Shown here piece after piece: positions 50,255 to 60,807 of a DNA stretch of 64,000 nucleotides (positions are counted from its first letter, which is position 1; every line of letters starts with the position of its first letter). The translations under genes and the position numbers were made by a program. Source of the stretch: Isoperla grammatica (Eukaryota > Arthropoda > Insecta > Plecoptera > Perlodidae); NCBI GenBank assembly GCA_945910005.1, contig OX246746.1, forward strand, positions 22,395,095 through 22,459,094. The letters are read 5' to 3'. The notes beneath the pieces were generated by a model, which made no database searches, was not told where the DNA came from, and was given only the letters and a program-made list of their open reading frames with translations.

Positions 50255-53200
50255 TTAGGGGTTTGAGCTCGACTTGTGTTGCTCATCTTTTTGGTCTTCA
50301 GGTGGGTTCAAGACCCTTTGTAATACATTAACACCACTTCGTGCAGCCTCAATACGCTGTCTCTCTCGAACACTTCCGGGATACTCGGGATCGTAAAGTT
50401 CTGAATATGCATGTCCTAGCCATAAATTCTCAAGGTATGATGATGCTGTACCAAAAACGTCCCAGTTAATTGGTGTTGAGCTTTTAGAACCTCCTGGAGT
50501 TACTTCTTCACGGTTATCTAAACTGGGCTTATCTTTATCTTGTTTAGTAGCTAGGTTTGAATTGCCGTAGTCATGTTTTGATGGCACAGCATGTGGAATA
50601 TGGGAAACCCTATCTTGATGAGTGCCTTGGACTTTCTCAAAACCACTTCTTATAGTTTTATCACAATCCGGGTTCATTGAGTTGCCGCCACTTTCAATTT
50701 GATCAGCAGTTGTTACTGGGGAGGAATTCGAGTTTCCTAGCAATACTTCTTCATGTTTTAGACAGATTTTCTCATGACTAGCAGGCAACTTTTTAATGTC
50801 CATACCATGACATTCAATGTGTTGACTTAAATTAGTAGTCATGGGTGTGGCAGCATCACTAAGTTCACTTGTTGGAGCTAACTTAGCTTTATCATCACTA
50901 TGTTGAACATGTTCATGCTTTGCATTCATAACTCTAAAGTTCTCTAAAACCCCAGCTTGTTGAAAGCTAGTTGGTTGAGCTATTTCAGCCACACCCTGAG
51001 TTGGAACAATAGTTCGCACTGCCCCAAATGCATTACCTTGTTTACGATAGGTATTAGGTGCAGACTTCCCTTTGTTTTGTTTATCTGTGGATTGGGAGTA
51101 CCAAGTACAGTTATCATAAGGATCAGACCATTCAATATGTCTTTTTGAGGCAAAAGTAGGCACTTCTAGAGCTATAGTGGTTTTATCCAGTACAGGGCTT
51201 TTATTGAGCTTGTGTGTAACACTTGCAGTTCCTGCTTTTTTCATATGCCTTGTTATATTTTTTGCAGATTTGGTGGTGTACCAAGTGCAGTTATCATCAG
51301 GATCAGACCATTTTTTTGTATCATTGAAGTCAACTATTGGTACAATGCTTGGGTCTACTTTAATCTCCTGAGATAACAGTCCCTCCTTTACATAGCTAGG
51401 AGGCAGATTTGATGCCATACATTCTGTAGCATTTTCTATCGAATTAATGTCACTAGAGTCATCTTTAGAATATGCCAAGTTCAAAATTGGATCAATGTTT
51501 GGTTCAATTTCTTGAGATAAAAGCCTTTCATTATCTACAGAGCTAGGAGGCAGATTTGATGCCATACATTCTGTAGCATTTTCTGTCGAATAAAAATAAC
51601 TAGAGTTATCTTTAGGATATGCCGAGTTAAAAATTGGATCAATGTTTGGTTCAATTCCTGGAGATAAAAACCTCTCGTTATCTACCGAGCTAGGAGGCAG
51701 ATTTGATGCCATACATTCTGTAGCATTTTCTGTCGAATTAATGTCACTAGAGTTATCTTTAGAATATGCCAAGTTCAAAATTGGATCAATGGTTGGTTCA
51801 ATTTCTTGAGATAAAAGCCTCTCGTTATCTACCGAGCTAGGAGGCAGATTTGATGCCATACATTCTGTAGCATTTTCTGTCGAATTAATGTCACTAGAGT
51901 TATCTTTAGAATATTCCAAGTTAAAAATTGGATCAATGTTTGGTTCAATTTCTTGAGATAAAAGCCTCTCGTTATCTACCGAGCTAGGAGGCAGATTTGA
52001 TGCCATACATTCTGTAGCATTTTCTGTCGAATTAATGTCACTAGAGTTATCTTTAGGATATGCAGAGTTCAAAATTGGATCAATGTTCGGTTCAATTTCT
52101 TGAGATAAAAGCCTTCTGTTATCTACAGAGCTACACAGAGCTGTTTGAGTGTAAGCAGAATTGTCTTTAGAACGTGTTTTAATGTTTGTTAGGTTCAATG
52201 CCTTAGTTGGCACAATGCTAAAAGACTTCTTGGGCTGAGTAGAAGTAGCCTTTTTAGACTGAGAAGATCTTGAATTTGGCAACTTTCTTTTAGCTGCAGA
52301 CTGGGTGTGCGTTTGATTAGTATAAGAATAAGAATTTATCCATTGTTTAGAACTTCTTACGGCATGTCTTGATACATCTTGTACAACAATTGCCTGGTTG
52401 TTTGGTTTAGAACTATCACTAATAACAGATTGACTTATCGATTGTTCATTGCTGTCCCGTAAATATTGGTTTATATTTGGCTTTAGCTCAGTTTGCTGTA
52501 TGAAAGGGACATTCCTTATAGTATCATTATTGATATCTATAGTGGTATCGCAGGTAGTAGTGGCGATAACAGGTAGTCGTGTCGTTATGGTGTTAGGACA
52601 TTTACTTTCACCAAGGGGAACAGACGTAGATATTGGATTCTCACTATCGTGGTTTAATGGTGTTAATTCATGTTCAACTTGAGTGAAACACGAAATAGGG
52701 ACCATGCACTGACTTGCAGCCATAAGTTGAACATCAATGTTGGTAACTCCATATTCAATTGCCAGGCAACTAGAAGTGAGCATATTTACAGTTGGTAGTT
52801 CAATTTCCTCCGCTCTATTATTGTGTTGCAAGTCAGATTCTAGTAGAGTGTTTGTTTGCCGCCATCTCTGCCGCCATCTCTGAATCATCGAGTAAAGTTC
52901 TGGATGCATATGAATCCTTCTAAACAATTCCATTGCAGTTCCTTCTAGAAAATACATTGATGAAATATTTTTCTCAGTCCAAATCAATTTGTTTAGTGAC
53001 AAAACATCAATCCGTGATCTTAAACTAATAGTATTACTTGTTGATGGTTCACTGGGTAGAGGCTCAGAACTCTCACTTGAAGCCCCCTTCAAGTGAGAAG
53101 TGTTCAAGTTCAAGTGTTGTTTTCTTCCCATCTGTAATAATAATTCATAACACGAGACAGGTCGTGGTTCAAATTGCTCTCGTCTTCTTGTTGTTCCAAA

Positions 53201-56200
53201 AAGTGAAATACTTCTGTTCGAAAATGTTTCATACCGTTTTGTCACCAATTCATCACCTTCAATCTGTGGGATACGATCAACACAAGGTATTGTCACACGA
53301 GGTTCAACTTGATAATAGTTGGCTAGTGTGTGCTCATTATCAGTAACTGACAGCAAACTACCGGAATCTGAATCAGTTTCCATTGCAATATTGTCTGACT
53401 CTATATCACTGTCAAGGGCATTACATACGTTATCTACAATCTCCTGAGGTTTCACTTGAATCGAAATGTCTGACTTTGACCTCACTGGATTCGTATCTAA
53501 TTTTAAGAGTTCAACTGCCGAAGGTTCAATTAAAATAGGATTTTGAACTGAACTTTTTGCTACTTCGAGCGCACCACTAAGTGGCGCCCTTGCACAGTAA
53601 TAGATCTCGTCGTCATGATACGACATTAATACTTCATTGTTGGAATTCAGTGCTAATATTTCATATGGTGATACCTTACACTGAACTGATCTCGAAGGAA
53701 GTTTGAGTCTACCGCCCTCAGATAGCACTTCACAGTCACTTTTCTCAGGATTCCTTGTATTTTCAATATCTTCCATCTGAAAGCTTTCACTTACTAATTC
53801 ACATTTTTCAAAATATCTGATGTTTTGATTAGGAGTAAGAGGCTTAACATTGGTCCAAACTGGACTTGAAGTGTCGGTATAAGAATCTACATTTAACTGA
53901 TCACTTGCTGATGGTATAACTCCCCCATCTACAGCAGCTTGTGGTGCAATCAAAGTGACATGGTCACTATCTTTGTGAGATAACGTACAACTACTGTCAT
54001 CATTATCCGAGGTTGGGGATACTCTACCAGATAAATTACTTTCCTCCTCAAAAGTTTGTACGTCAACATCGTATACATCACTGTGGGAGAAATTGCTGAC
54101 GTCACGTATCATCTCCTGTGATTCGGATAAATAATTAAGAGGAAGTGGCTCATCGTCGGTGGAAATTGTGGACCAGGAGCTTGAATTGTCTGTATCACCA
54201 TCTAGTGTTGAATGTTCACTTGGTGATGGCATATCATCCTCCTCGAAAGATTGTACCTCAACTTCGTATTCATCACTGTGGGACGCAATGTGCTCGTCAC
54301 TTAGTACCTCCCGAGATTCGGCAGAAAGACTAAGAGTAAGTGGCTCTTCATTGGTGGAAACTGAAGAAATTGATCTTGAAATGTCAATGTCAGCATCCAG
54401 TGACAAGTGATTACTTTTGAATGGTATAATATGTTCATCTAAAGCAGCCTGCGGTGCAAGTAAAGTTATCTTGTTTTGACTTTCATGAGCTAATGTACAG
54501 CTATCACTGTTATTTGAGATGGTTGATGGTTTACCAGATAAATTACTCTCCTCGAAAGTTTGTACCTCAACTTCGTATTCATCACTGTGGGACGCAATGT
54601 GCTCGTCACTTAGTACCTCCTGAGATTCGGCAGAAAGACTAGGAGTGAGTGGCACCTCATTGGTGGAAACTGACGAGACAGATGATGGAATGTCAGTATC
54701 AGCATTCAGTGACAAGTGATCACTTTCTGATAATAAAATATGGTCATCTAGAGCAGATGGTGGTGCAACCAAAGTAGCCTGGTCTTGTATTTCATGAGGT
54801 AATACTCCACTGTCACTGTTGTCTGAATTCGATGGTGTTCTACCATTTACATTAGTGTCTTCTGAACATGTTTGTGTCAGTTTGCTATGCATTTCTTTGT
54901 TAGACAGGTTTATTATTTGTTGTTCTATCTTTTTGAGCTCTGCTTCACAATTCAATGAAAACTGCTCCTCATAACTAGGTTCTGATGAGACTGACATTGA
55001 ACTGGTGGTAGTATCTGGTATTTGGGGTTCGCAGACTAGTGGTACTGTTCCATGATGCAAAACCAATGGTAGTCGTTGCCTACTTCCCTCAGGGAATGGA
55101 TCATCGTTATGCTGATCTGGTTTATTTACTATTCCAGTAGTCAAATTACTATTTCCTGGATTATAGTCATAAACTATTTTAAATGTTAAAGTTTTTGGGG
55201 AAAATTGTATGTACTTCAATGGCCTCTTGAGTTCATTTACATTTTGTCGTGAATCTTGCTTCTCATCCATGGACTTTGAGGATTCTCCCCACATCTTTCC
55301 AATACTGATATCCAGTGATGCTACTTTGCGCGTAAGTGGTACAACATTAGCATTGAAAACATGTTGTTGACTCAAAGGGAATTGGAAACTGCCACTCTCA
55401 GTTGTTGCAGTGACAGCACTTGGCTCCATAGATGCTTCCCTTGCAAACAACTGTGGATTTCTTTCACACTGCTCATCGTCCTCGCATACTCTAATGTATC
55501 GTACCATCTCCCGAGGTGGTTTGGGTGTGCGACAGTGTAAACATTGGTGCTTTACACTAAGAGAGGATGGGTTTGACAAACTTCCATCACTGCTATCCAG
55601 TGTAGTGTGTGTACTCTCTGGTTGTACAACTCTCCAATCTAGTGCAGCTTCTAACTCGACCAAACGAACTTGATACCTATATCCCTCACATAATGAATCA
55701 CAATCCCTTTGCTCTGATACATTAGTAAGATCAAACATTAAATTAGTGGTGTTTTGAAATGTTGGTGTTACACTTCCATCCACATTACTGTGTGATACAG
55801 ACCCATCAGTATAATCAAGAGTAGATTGCTGTTCATCAGTTGTAACTGAGGAGCTTGACATGGAATCTACAGTATTGGTGATACTACTACTAGATGGTGA
55901 TGTTGTTATAGTCTGATAAAAAGTGGGTCGCTGTTGACTCGAAGGGAAGTGGGAAGTATTTCCGTGAGTTATGGCATCTGGCATGATTAAGTTAGATTCT
56001 CTTGTGAACAGGTGTGGATTTCTTTCACCCTGTTCTTTGTCCTCGTATACTCTTATGTATCGTACCATGTCCCGAGGTGGTTTGGGTGTGTGACAGTACG
56101 AAACGTCGGACTCTTCACTAAGGGATGGGTTTGACTCTAAACTGACATCACTACTGTTAAGTGTTGAGTGTGTACAAATACTCCAATTTAAAGGAGCTTC

Positions 56201-58039
56201 TAGCTCAACTAAACGGGCTTGATATCTACAACGCTGACATGGATCACAATCCTCTTGCTCAGATTCGTCACTAACATAAATAGAAGCATTTAAGTCAGAT
56301 CCTGTAACAGACACTTGTGGCTCACTTTGACTCTGCTCATTGTCTGCGTTTATTTGTAGGTCTTGTACCATCGGCCGAGGGGGTTTGGCTGTGTAAGGAC
56401 ATAAACATCGGGGCTTTTCAGTACGAGCTGATTGGTTTGTGTCTCGCTGCTTCATTGTCATTTCAATCGTTATTTTAGTTTCGTCTTGAAACGTATGTAC
56501 AACTTCACGTACATTAGTGTGCGACACATTTTGTAGCCAACGTATTGTCTCCTGGGGCTTGGTAAAATAATCCATTATAAACGTATGCTCATCACTAACA
56601 ACTGACGAGTTTGACGTTGAATTTTCATCAGTGCTACCGGTATTCGGTGTCGAGTCTTCGTTCACTGGTGGTGTGATTCTCCTATATGAACTGGGTTCTT
56701 GTAAAGCCAAAGGTGCTCGGTGTGTACTTCTCTCAGGTAGTGGATCACCATCACATTGATTTGGTTTATTAATTATTTCAGAGGTTTCTCTAAGAAACTT
56801 TTCAGTTAAAGCTTCAAACACCACACTACAGCTTACAGCTAACGTCTCCCGAGGTTCGACTAGGTGTTGATGTAAAGCTGGATGATCATCAGTAGGAAGT
56901 GAAGGATTTAACAATAACATGTGAGTACTTTGTACAATATTCTGTTGTGAAGAAGCCACTTGCTGACTCACTCTAACTCTCTCAGGCAACGAATCATTAT
57001 CACAACGGACTGGAAAGGTGGACGACTTCTCCATGTATACATTTTTTGTGGAGAGTTTCTTCGTTAACAGAATACCATGCTCAGAGGAAGCATCTTCTTG
57101 TCGACATAACGTGAACTGTTGTTTACTTCTCTCAGGAAATACTACTTTGCCACTCTGCTCTGGTTTTGTGGATATCTCCATGGCAGATGTTCCTTTCTGG
57201 AAGACTCGAGGCAATGTTGTAAGAATTTCATCCTCTTCAGGTTTGGGAAGACAAGTAGACAGCTTCTCTTCATTAGAAACCGACGAGTTTGACCGTACCA
57301 GTTGGCATGGCGAAGGTGCAATCCTCAGTGCTGGAGAAGATCGTTGTTTCCGCACAGAGAATTGGTGGCTATCTCCCTCAACCTTTCTCATTTCAATGGC
57401 TACACACCATGAAACCGTCTGAGTAGCAACACTACGTACACATGGACCAGCATTGTTAGGTTTCCAAAGGTAAGTTGATGAAAGTGTCTGATTTTGTCTA
57501 TAAAGTGAAACATCAGACCTAGATCTTGTAGTAGTACCACTAAATGATGAGGATCTGCGTACTATTTTTCTATCGTCTTGGAAAGTAGAAGCTGCATGTA
57601 ACTTACATACCGATTCTTCTGATGTGTTTCTTCTGTGTATTATTTTTCTCGGTTGGTAATTACATTCCAGGTTAACTGGTTTGAATTCTAGAAGTTTTTC
57701 ATGATTGCGCTCATGCAAATTTGAAATGTCCCGCTCGATGTACCGGGGTGAGGTAGATTGACAAGTCATTGACATCAAGTCACAGGTTTGCAGCTCTGGA
57801 GGAAACTTGTACATTGGATGCTCAAGTAACTCTGTAGTTTGGCAACCTACGCTAATTTGCTGTACAACCGTTCTTCCTTGATCTTTTGAAGTTAATTTGC
57901 TCAAATTTGACCATCCTGACTGTAGTTCTTCATTGTCAACTCTCATCTGTGACACAATCTCAGAACCCTGGGTTTCTTCCACTTCAGAACAGTCTCCTGA
58001 AGTGGAATCTACAACTTGTGTAAAATGATTATTTTCCAT
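50255..58039 (-). CDS. Uncharacterised 2594-aa repeat-rich, probably disordered protein, single exon
   Basis: I do not recognise this protein. The ATG at 58039 has a good context (AAAATGG). The open frame extends 20 codons further up to a GTG, but no ATG lies there. The protein is Ser/Thr/Glu/Asn-rich with no membrane segment or catalytic motif that I can see. Internal repeats dominate: a P-x-P-P/Q-R/E-x-M/I motif recurs from about residue 390 to 1580 (PKPPRDMVRYIRV ~650, PKPPREMVRYIRV ~837); a 103-residue repeat with SDEYEVEVQTFEE lies at ~1140-1330; five 49-residue repeats at ~1977-2225; and two WSDPxDNCTWY boxes at ~2243 and ~2303. A Lys/Arg/Ser-rich stretch lies near 1900. The last 70 residues (NWDVFGTASSYLENLWLGHA onward) look more ordered and may be the conserved part. 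A 7.8-kb intronless frame in a gene-dense-intron neighbourhood suggests one giant exon or a retrogene. Confidence 0.9.
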   Translation of the reverse strand: MENNHFTQVVDSTSGDCSEVEETQGSEIVSQMRVDNEELQSGWSNLSKLTSKDQGRTVVQQISVGCQTTELLEHPMYKFPPELQTCDLMSMTCQSTSPRYIERDISNLHERNHEKLLEFKPVNLECNYQPRKIIHRRNTSEESVCKLHAASTFQDDRKIVRRSSSFSGTTTRSRSDVSLYRQNQTLSSTYLWKPNNAGPCVRSVATQTVSWCVAIEMRKVEGDSHQFSVRKQRSSPALRIAPSPCQLVRSNSSVSNEEKLSTCLPKPEEDEILTTLPRVFQKGTSAMEISTKPEQSGKVVFPERSKQQFTLCRQEDASSEHGILLTKKLSTKNVYMEKSSTFPVRCDNDSLPERVRVSQQVASSQQNIVQSTHMLLLNPSLPTDDHPALHQHLVEPRETLAVSCSVVFEALTEKFLRETSEIINKPNQCDGDPLPERSTHRAPLALQEPSSYRRITPPVNEDSTPNTGSTDENSTSNSSVVSDEHTFIMDYFTKPQETIRWLQNVSHTNVREVVHTFQDETKITIEMTMKQRDTNQSARTEKPRCLCPYTAKPPRPMVQDLQINADNEQSQSEPQVSVTGSDLNASIYVSDESEQEDCDPCQRCRYQARLVELEAPLNWSICTHSTLNSSDVSLESNPSLSEESDVSYCHTPKPPRDMVRYIRVYEDKEQGERNPHLFTRESNLIMPDAITHGNTSHFPSSQQRPTFYQTITTSPSSSSITNTVDSMSSSSVTTDEQQSTLDYTDGSVSHSNVDGSVTPTFQNTTNLMFDLTNVSEQRDCDSLCEGYRYQVRLVELEAALDWRVVQPESTHTTLDSSDGSLSNPSSLSVKHQCLHCRTPKPPREMVRYIRVCEDDEQCERNPQLFAREASMEPSAVTATTESGSFQFPLSQQHVFNANVVPLTRKVASLDISIGKMWGESSKSMDEKQDSRQNVNELKRPLKYIQFSPKTLTFKIVYDYNPGNSNLTTGIVNKPDQHNDDPFPEGSRQRLPLVLHHGTVPLVCEPQIPDTTTSSMSVSSEPSYEEQFSLNCEAELKKIEQQIINLSNKEMHSKLTQTCSEDTNVNGRTPSNSDNSDSGVLPHEIQDQATLVAPPSALDDHILLSESDHLSLNADTDIPSSVSSVSTNEVPLTPSLSAESQEVLSDEHIASHSDEYEVEVQTFEESNLSGKPSTISNNSDSCTLAHESQNKITLLAPQAALDEHIIPFKSNHLSLDADIDISRSISSVSTNEEPLTLSLSAESREVLSDEHIASHSDEYEVEVQSFEEDDMPSPSEHSTLDGDTDNSSSWSTISTDDEPLPLNYLSESQEMIRDVSNFSHSDVYDVDVQTFEEESNLSGRVSPTSDNDDSSCTLSHKDSDHVTLIAPQAAVDGGVIPSASDQLNVDSYTDTSSPVWTNVKPLTPNQNIRYFEKCELVSESFQMEDIENTRNPEKSDCEVLSEGGRLKLPSRSVQCKVSPYEILALNSNNEVLMSYHDDEIYYCARAPLSGALEVAKSSVQNPILIEPSAVELLKLDTNPVRSKSDISIQVKPQEIVDNVCNALDSDIESDNIAMETDSDSGSLLSVTDNEHTLANYYQVEPRVTIPCVDRIPQIEGDELVTKRYETFSNRSISLFGTTRRREQFEPRPVSCYELLLQMGRKQHLNLNTSHLKGASSESSEPLPSEPSTSNTISLRSRIDVLSLNKLIWTEKNISSMYFLEGTAMELFRRIHMHPELYSMIQRWRQRWRQTNTLLESDLQHNNRAEEIELPTVNMLTSSCLAIEYGVTNIDVQLMAASQCMVPISCFTQVEHELTPLNHDSENPISTSVPLGESKCPNTITTRLPVIATTTCDTTIDINNDTIRNVPFIQQTELKPNINQYLRDSNEQSISQSVISDSSKPNNQAIVVQDVSRHAVRSSKQWINSYSYTNQTHTQSAAKRKLPNSRSSQSKKATSTQPKKSFSIVPTKALNLTNIKTRSKDNSAYTQTALCSSVDNRRLLSQEIEPNIDPILNSAYPKDNSSDINSTENATECMASNLPPSSVDNERLLSQEIEPNIDPIFNLEYSKDNSSDINSTENATECMASNLPPSSVDNERLLSQEIEPTIDPILNLAYSKDNSSDINSTENATECMASNLPPSSVDNERFLSPGIEPNIDPIFNSAYPKDNSSYFYSTENATECMASNLPPSSVDNERLLSQEIEPNIDPILNLAYSKDDSSDINSIENATECMASNLPPSYVKEGLLSQEIKVDPSIVPIVDFNDTKKWSDPDDNCTWYTTKSAKNITRHMKKAGTASVTHKLNKSPVLDKTTIALEVPTFASKRHIEWSDPYDNCTWYSQSTDKQNKGKSAPNTYRKQGNAFGAVRTIVPTQGVAEIAQPTSFQQAGVLENFRVMNAKHEHVQHSDDKAKLAPTSELSDAATPMTTNLSQHIECHGMDIKKLPASHEKICLKHEEVLLGNSNSSPVTTADQIESGGNSMNPDCDKTIRSGFEKVQGTHQDRVSHIPHAVPSKHDYGNSNLATKQDKDKPSLDNREEVTPGGSKSSTPINWDVFGTASSYLENLWLGHAYSELYDPEYPGSVRERQRIEAARSGVNVLQRVLNPPEDQKDEQHKSSSNP
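51365..52110 (-). repeat. Five exact-period 147-bp (49-codon) coding repeats
   Basis: AGGCAGATTTGATGCC occurs at 51401, 51548, 51695, 51842 and 51989, every 147 bp. The encoded unit runs from NIDPI(L/F)N through DNSSDINSTENATECMASNL to PPSSVDNERLLSQEIEP. Copies differ at few positions, pointing to recent expansion or gene conversion within the coding sequence. Confidence 0.97.
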
Positions 58040-58129
58040 TTTAAGTGTTGGCTTCAAATGCTTAAGGTTGTGTAGTCTTTCATGACACACCTTTGACACA
58101 TGCGTTCACATTTACCCGAAAATGTCACA

Positions 58130-58327
58130 TTAGGCCTTACTTGCCTTGTTCACTATTAACAATTTGAATAGAATGTTTCTACGAGTTGTTAAAAATGCAC
58201 TAGGCTTCTTACTCATATCTACAACTCCAAAAATGTAAACTAAGAATATTGACAGTACAGTCTGTGCAGGTGTTTGCTTGACCAACCATTGATTAGCAAC
58301 ATCAATGACCAAGAAAAGGGTCTTCAT
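58130..58327 (-). CDS. 65-codon ORF upstream of the giant frame (uORF or first coding exon)
   Basis: A strong acceptor on the minus strand (CACTTTTTTGTTTCTAG) lies 8 bp before its ATG, so this ATG is probably in the second or later exon of the same transcript. The product has two hydrophobic stretches (TLFLVIDVANQWLV and VLSIFLVYIFGVV). It is in the same frame as the giant ORF but separated by TAA, TAA and TGA. Near its end AACAAG|GCAAGT resembles a GC-type donor. A 54-bp GC-AG intron to TCAAAG would join both frames in phase, but that is shorter than any intron seen here. A uORF with a weak start (T at -3) is the simpler reading. Confidence 0.35.
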   Translation of the reverse strand: MKTLFLVIDVANQWLVKQTPAQTVLSIFLVYIFGVVDMSKKPSAFLTTRRNILFKLLIVNKASKA

Positions 58328-59990
58328 TTATCCACCTAGAAACAAAAAAGTGAAATGAATATATAACACAGGCCTACCAATTTTGTTATGTGTGGGTATA
58401 TGTGTGTAAATACATATATTTAAAGTTAAGTAGGTATAGTTCGCGCCAAGTTAGAAGAGCGCCGGCTATTTCTTTGTATTTGGTTGAACTGTTATGCAAC
58501 AACTTGTACCTGTCAATGAATAATAAAACCTCTCATTACCAATGACACCCTCCAGTGCGCTTCAGTGCTTCGAAGAACGTGCTGGTAATGTTAATACCTG
58601 CGATGAAAACATTTGGCCATTGGCCATACCTGTGAGGTCGATGTTTTTCTCTGTGCAGACGGGTAGTGCAACATTCTACCTGTGATTGGAATTGCAGCCT
58701 TTTGTCCACCTTAAAGTGGAGTTTAAAGATGCGTATAATGCTTGTACAATAGGGCTCGAGAAAGCGCTCTACTAAATTGGCACGAAGTATACTGATTTTA
58801 CTTTGATGTTTACATTACAGTACAAAAAATGTTTCTAGAGATAAGGGAAACACTAGGGATGTACATATTCGAATACATGGTTATTTCAAATAGTGAATGG
58901 TAAATATTTGATTCAAAATTCAAATATATTTGAATTTGAATACTTTTGAATCAGGTTACACACCGGGCATAATTTCCCCCAGAATACGTGCTGCTGATAA
59001 TTTGCATCGTGGGAAAAAGTATGGTCTATCTAGTATCTATAAGATGAAGTATTTTCACTTAATTATCTTTAATAGTATTTTTGTAATGATTTTTCCATCT
59101 ACCGATATGGCAGGGTGTGTTGTAAAACTGATTGCCAGACTCAAAGATAAAGCTGTCATAAACTTGGAAAGAATTGCTCGTCTGCCTGCAAGGAATGCAA
59201 TGGAATCAGCTGTACCAATCAACCTTCATTTAAAATTTACCTACTATTTATCATTTATCGATATGGACCTGTAACTTTGACAAGTTGACATGAAACCATT
59301 GTATTCAAATTATAATTAATTTAACTATTCTGAAAAATAGCTTTTAATGAAAACATATTCTAAAATACTAATGTGTCCTTATGGTTTTAGGTGTACCCAG
59401 GGGTCGAAATTAACTGTTTTTGCGTGGGCTAGCGGCAACGATAGTCCTCTAGTCCTAGAGCATTTTTACTAGCCCGCAATCAAATAGGTTATTATATTGA
59501 TGTAAAACGATCACATTTAAATGTTTAAGTCACAATATTCGCCGTGTTTTACGTGTGGATGTGGGACTGTGGGGGACTACGAAGTGACCGGAAATGATTT
59601 TTCGCCATAATAATAAAATAAGACGATTAGCCTAGATTAAGAGATTTGCGACAGACACTTGGCAGTTTAGCTTCTGCAACTGTAGGTGCTCTTTGGTTTA
59701 GGCAGGCCTTGAATATAACGCCTCATATTGTAATACCACGAAGGTAATCACGTGATATGATATTTGAAACATAAGCAAACTTAAGTCTTGTTACCAAAAG
59801 TAATGCGTTATGTAATGTTTGGTTAATTTCCGGTAGACTATGTGTTCATATGCCACACAATCAAAGATGGCTGCTCTCACGAATTAAGTCCATAGAAGAA
59901 CATAACCTAACTCAGTCTAGACTTTAAGCCTATTTGTGCAGACTTGCCTATACTAAACATTAGAGATTCAGATTTTATTGCCATACTTAC

Positions 59991-60153
59991 CTTTACACGT
60001 GAACTGCCGTTCGGTTATCCAGTCGCAACCCTCGACAATTCCACTCGCCAGATCGCCATTGGCGAGTTGCAATCTTACTCGCAACATTGGTAAAACTTCA
60101 AATGACCTGCCTACCGTACCAATACGCAGTCTGTATTGTAGGTGGTCGGCCAT
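59991..60153 (-). CDS. Tentative first exon inside the hAT-like element
   Basis: The minus strand has AGCAATGGCC, a good start context, then 54 open codons (MADHLQYRLRIGTVGRSFEV, LPMLRVRLQLANGD, CDWITERQFTCK) ending at a perfect AAAG|GTAAGT donor. I do not recognise the peptide. It may be the start of a host gene's transcript or of a transposon-encoded protein. It does not splice in frame to the 65-codon ORF: the phase would read GGT GGA TAA. Confidence 0.3.
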
Positions 60154-60778
60154 TGCTTTTTGCGGCGAGGGAGTGGGGGGCAAGCAGATGGTAACAGTTC
60201 CGTTGTACACGAGAATAAGGTGTGCTACTGTGGTAGAGTGGGGGTATGAGTAGGGGTACACAAAACAATGATAGCAAGAGAAAGGTAGACGGATGATATT
60301 AGACAACTAATCAACTATATATAATGTTGAAGTTTTATTTTTGAAGTTTTATGGTTAGAAGTAGTCTGCAGGTAGAACCACAACGTACGAGAATCGAATG
60401 TAACAACCGAGGCCATCCATAGTCCACACTGATAATTGCGTTGAGAAGGGTTGACTTTCAATTTGAGTGTAGCAATTAATCATGTGTTATGCAGATGTAT
60501 TGGTAGTATCACATGGCCTAATTGATATAGTGCAATTAAGTTTCATACCATCTAGGTGTAGGGCTAATTTGTCCTCGAACCTAAATTGATCATATTACGA
60601 AGTACCACAACCACCCCATCCCTTAGTTCGATGGCGAGTGGGAATTTGCTTTGGCGAGCTGGGTTCAGGGTAATTTGTCGAGGGTTGTCTAGTGGATGAC
60701 GAAATCAGCGAACATAAACACGCGAATATAAAACAAAAAATAAGAATTGAAAAATTTAAAAAAAAGTTGAAATTAGAT

Positions 60779-60807
60779 TATTATTATTATTATTTTATTA
60801 TTATTAT

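Noticed and set aside
58040..58099. GTG at 58099 as the start of the giant protein
   Set aside because: Nuclear genes rarely initiate at GTG, and an ATG with good context lies 20 codons downstream.
58930..59274. 114-codon plus-strand frame (LKDKAVINLERIARLPARNA)
   Set aside because: The sequence looks mildly protein-like, but there is no family match, no clear splice sites and a palindromic AT-rich start; support is too weak.
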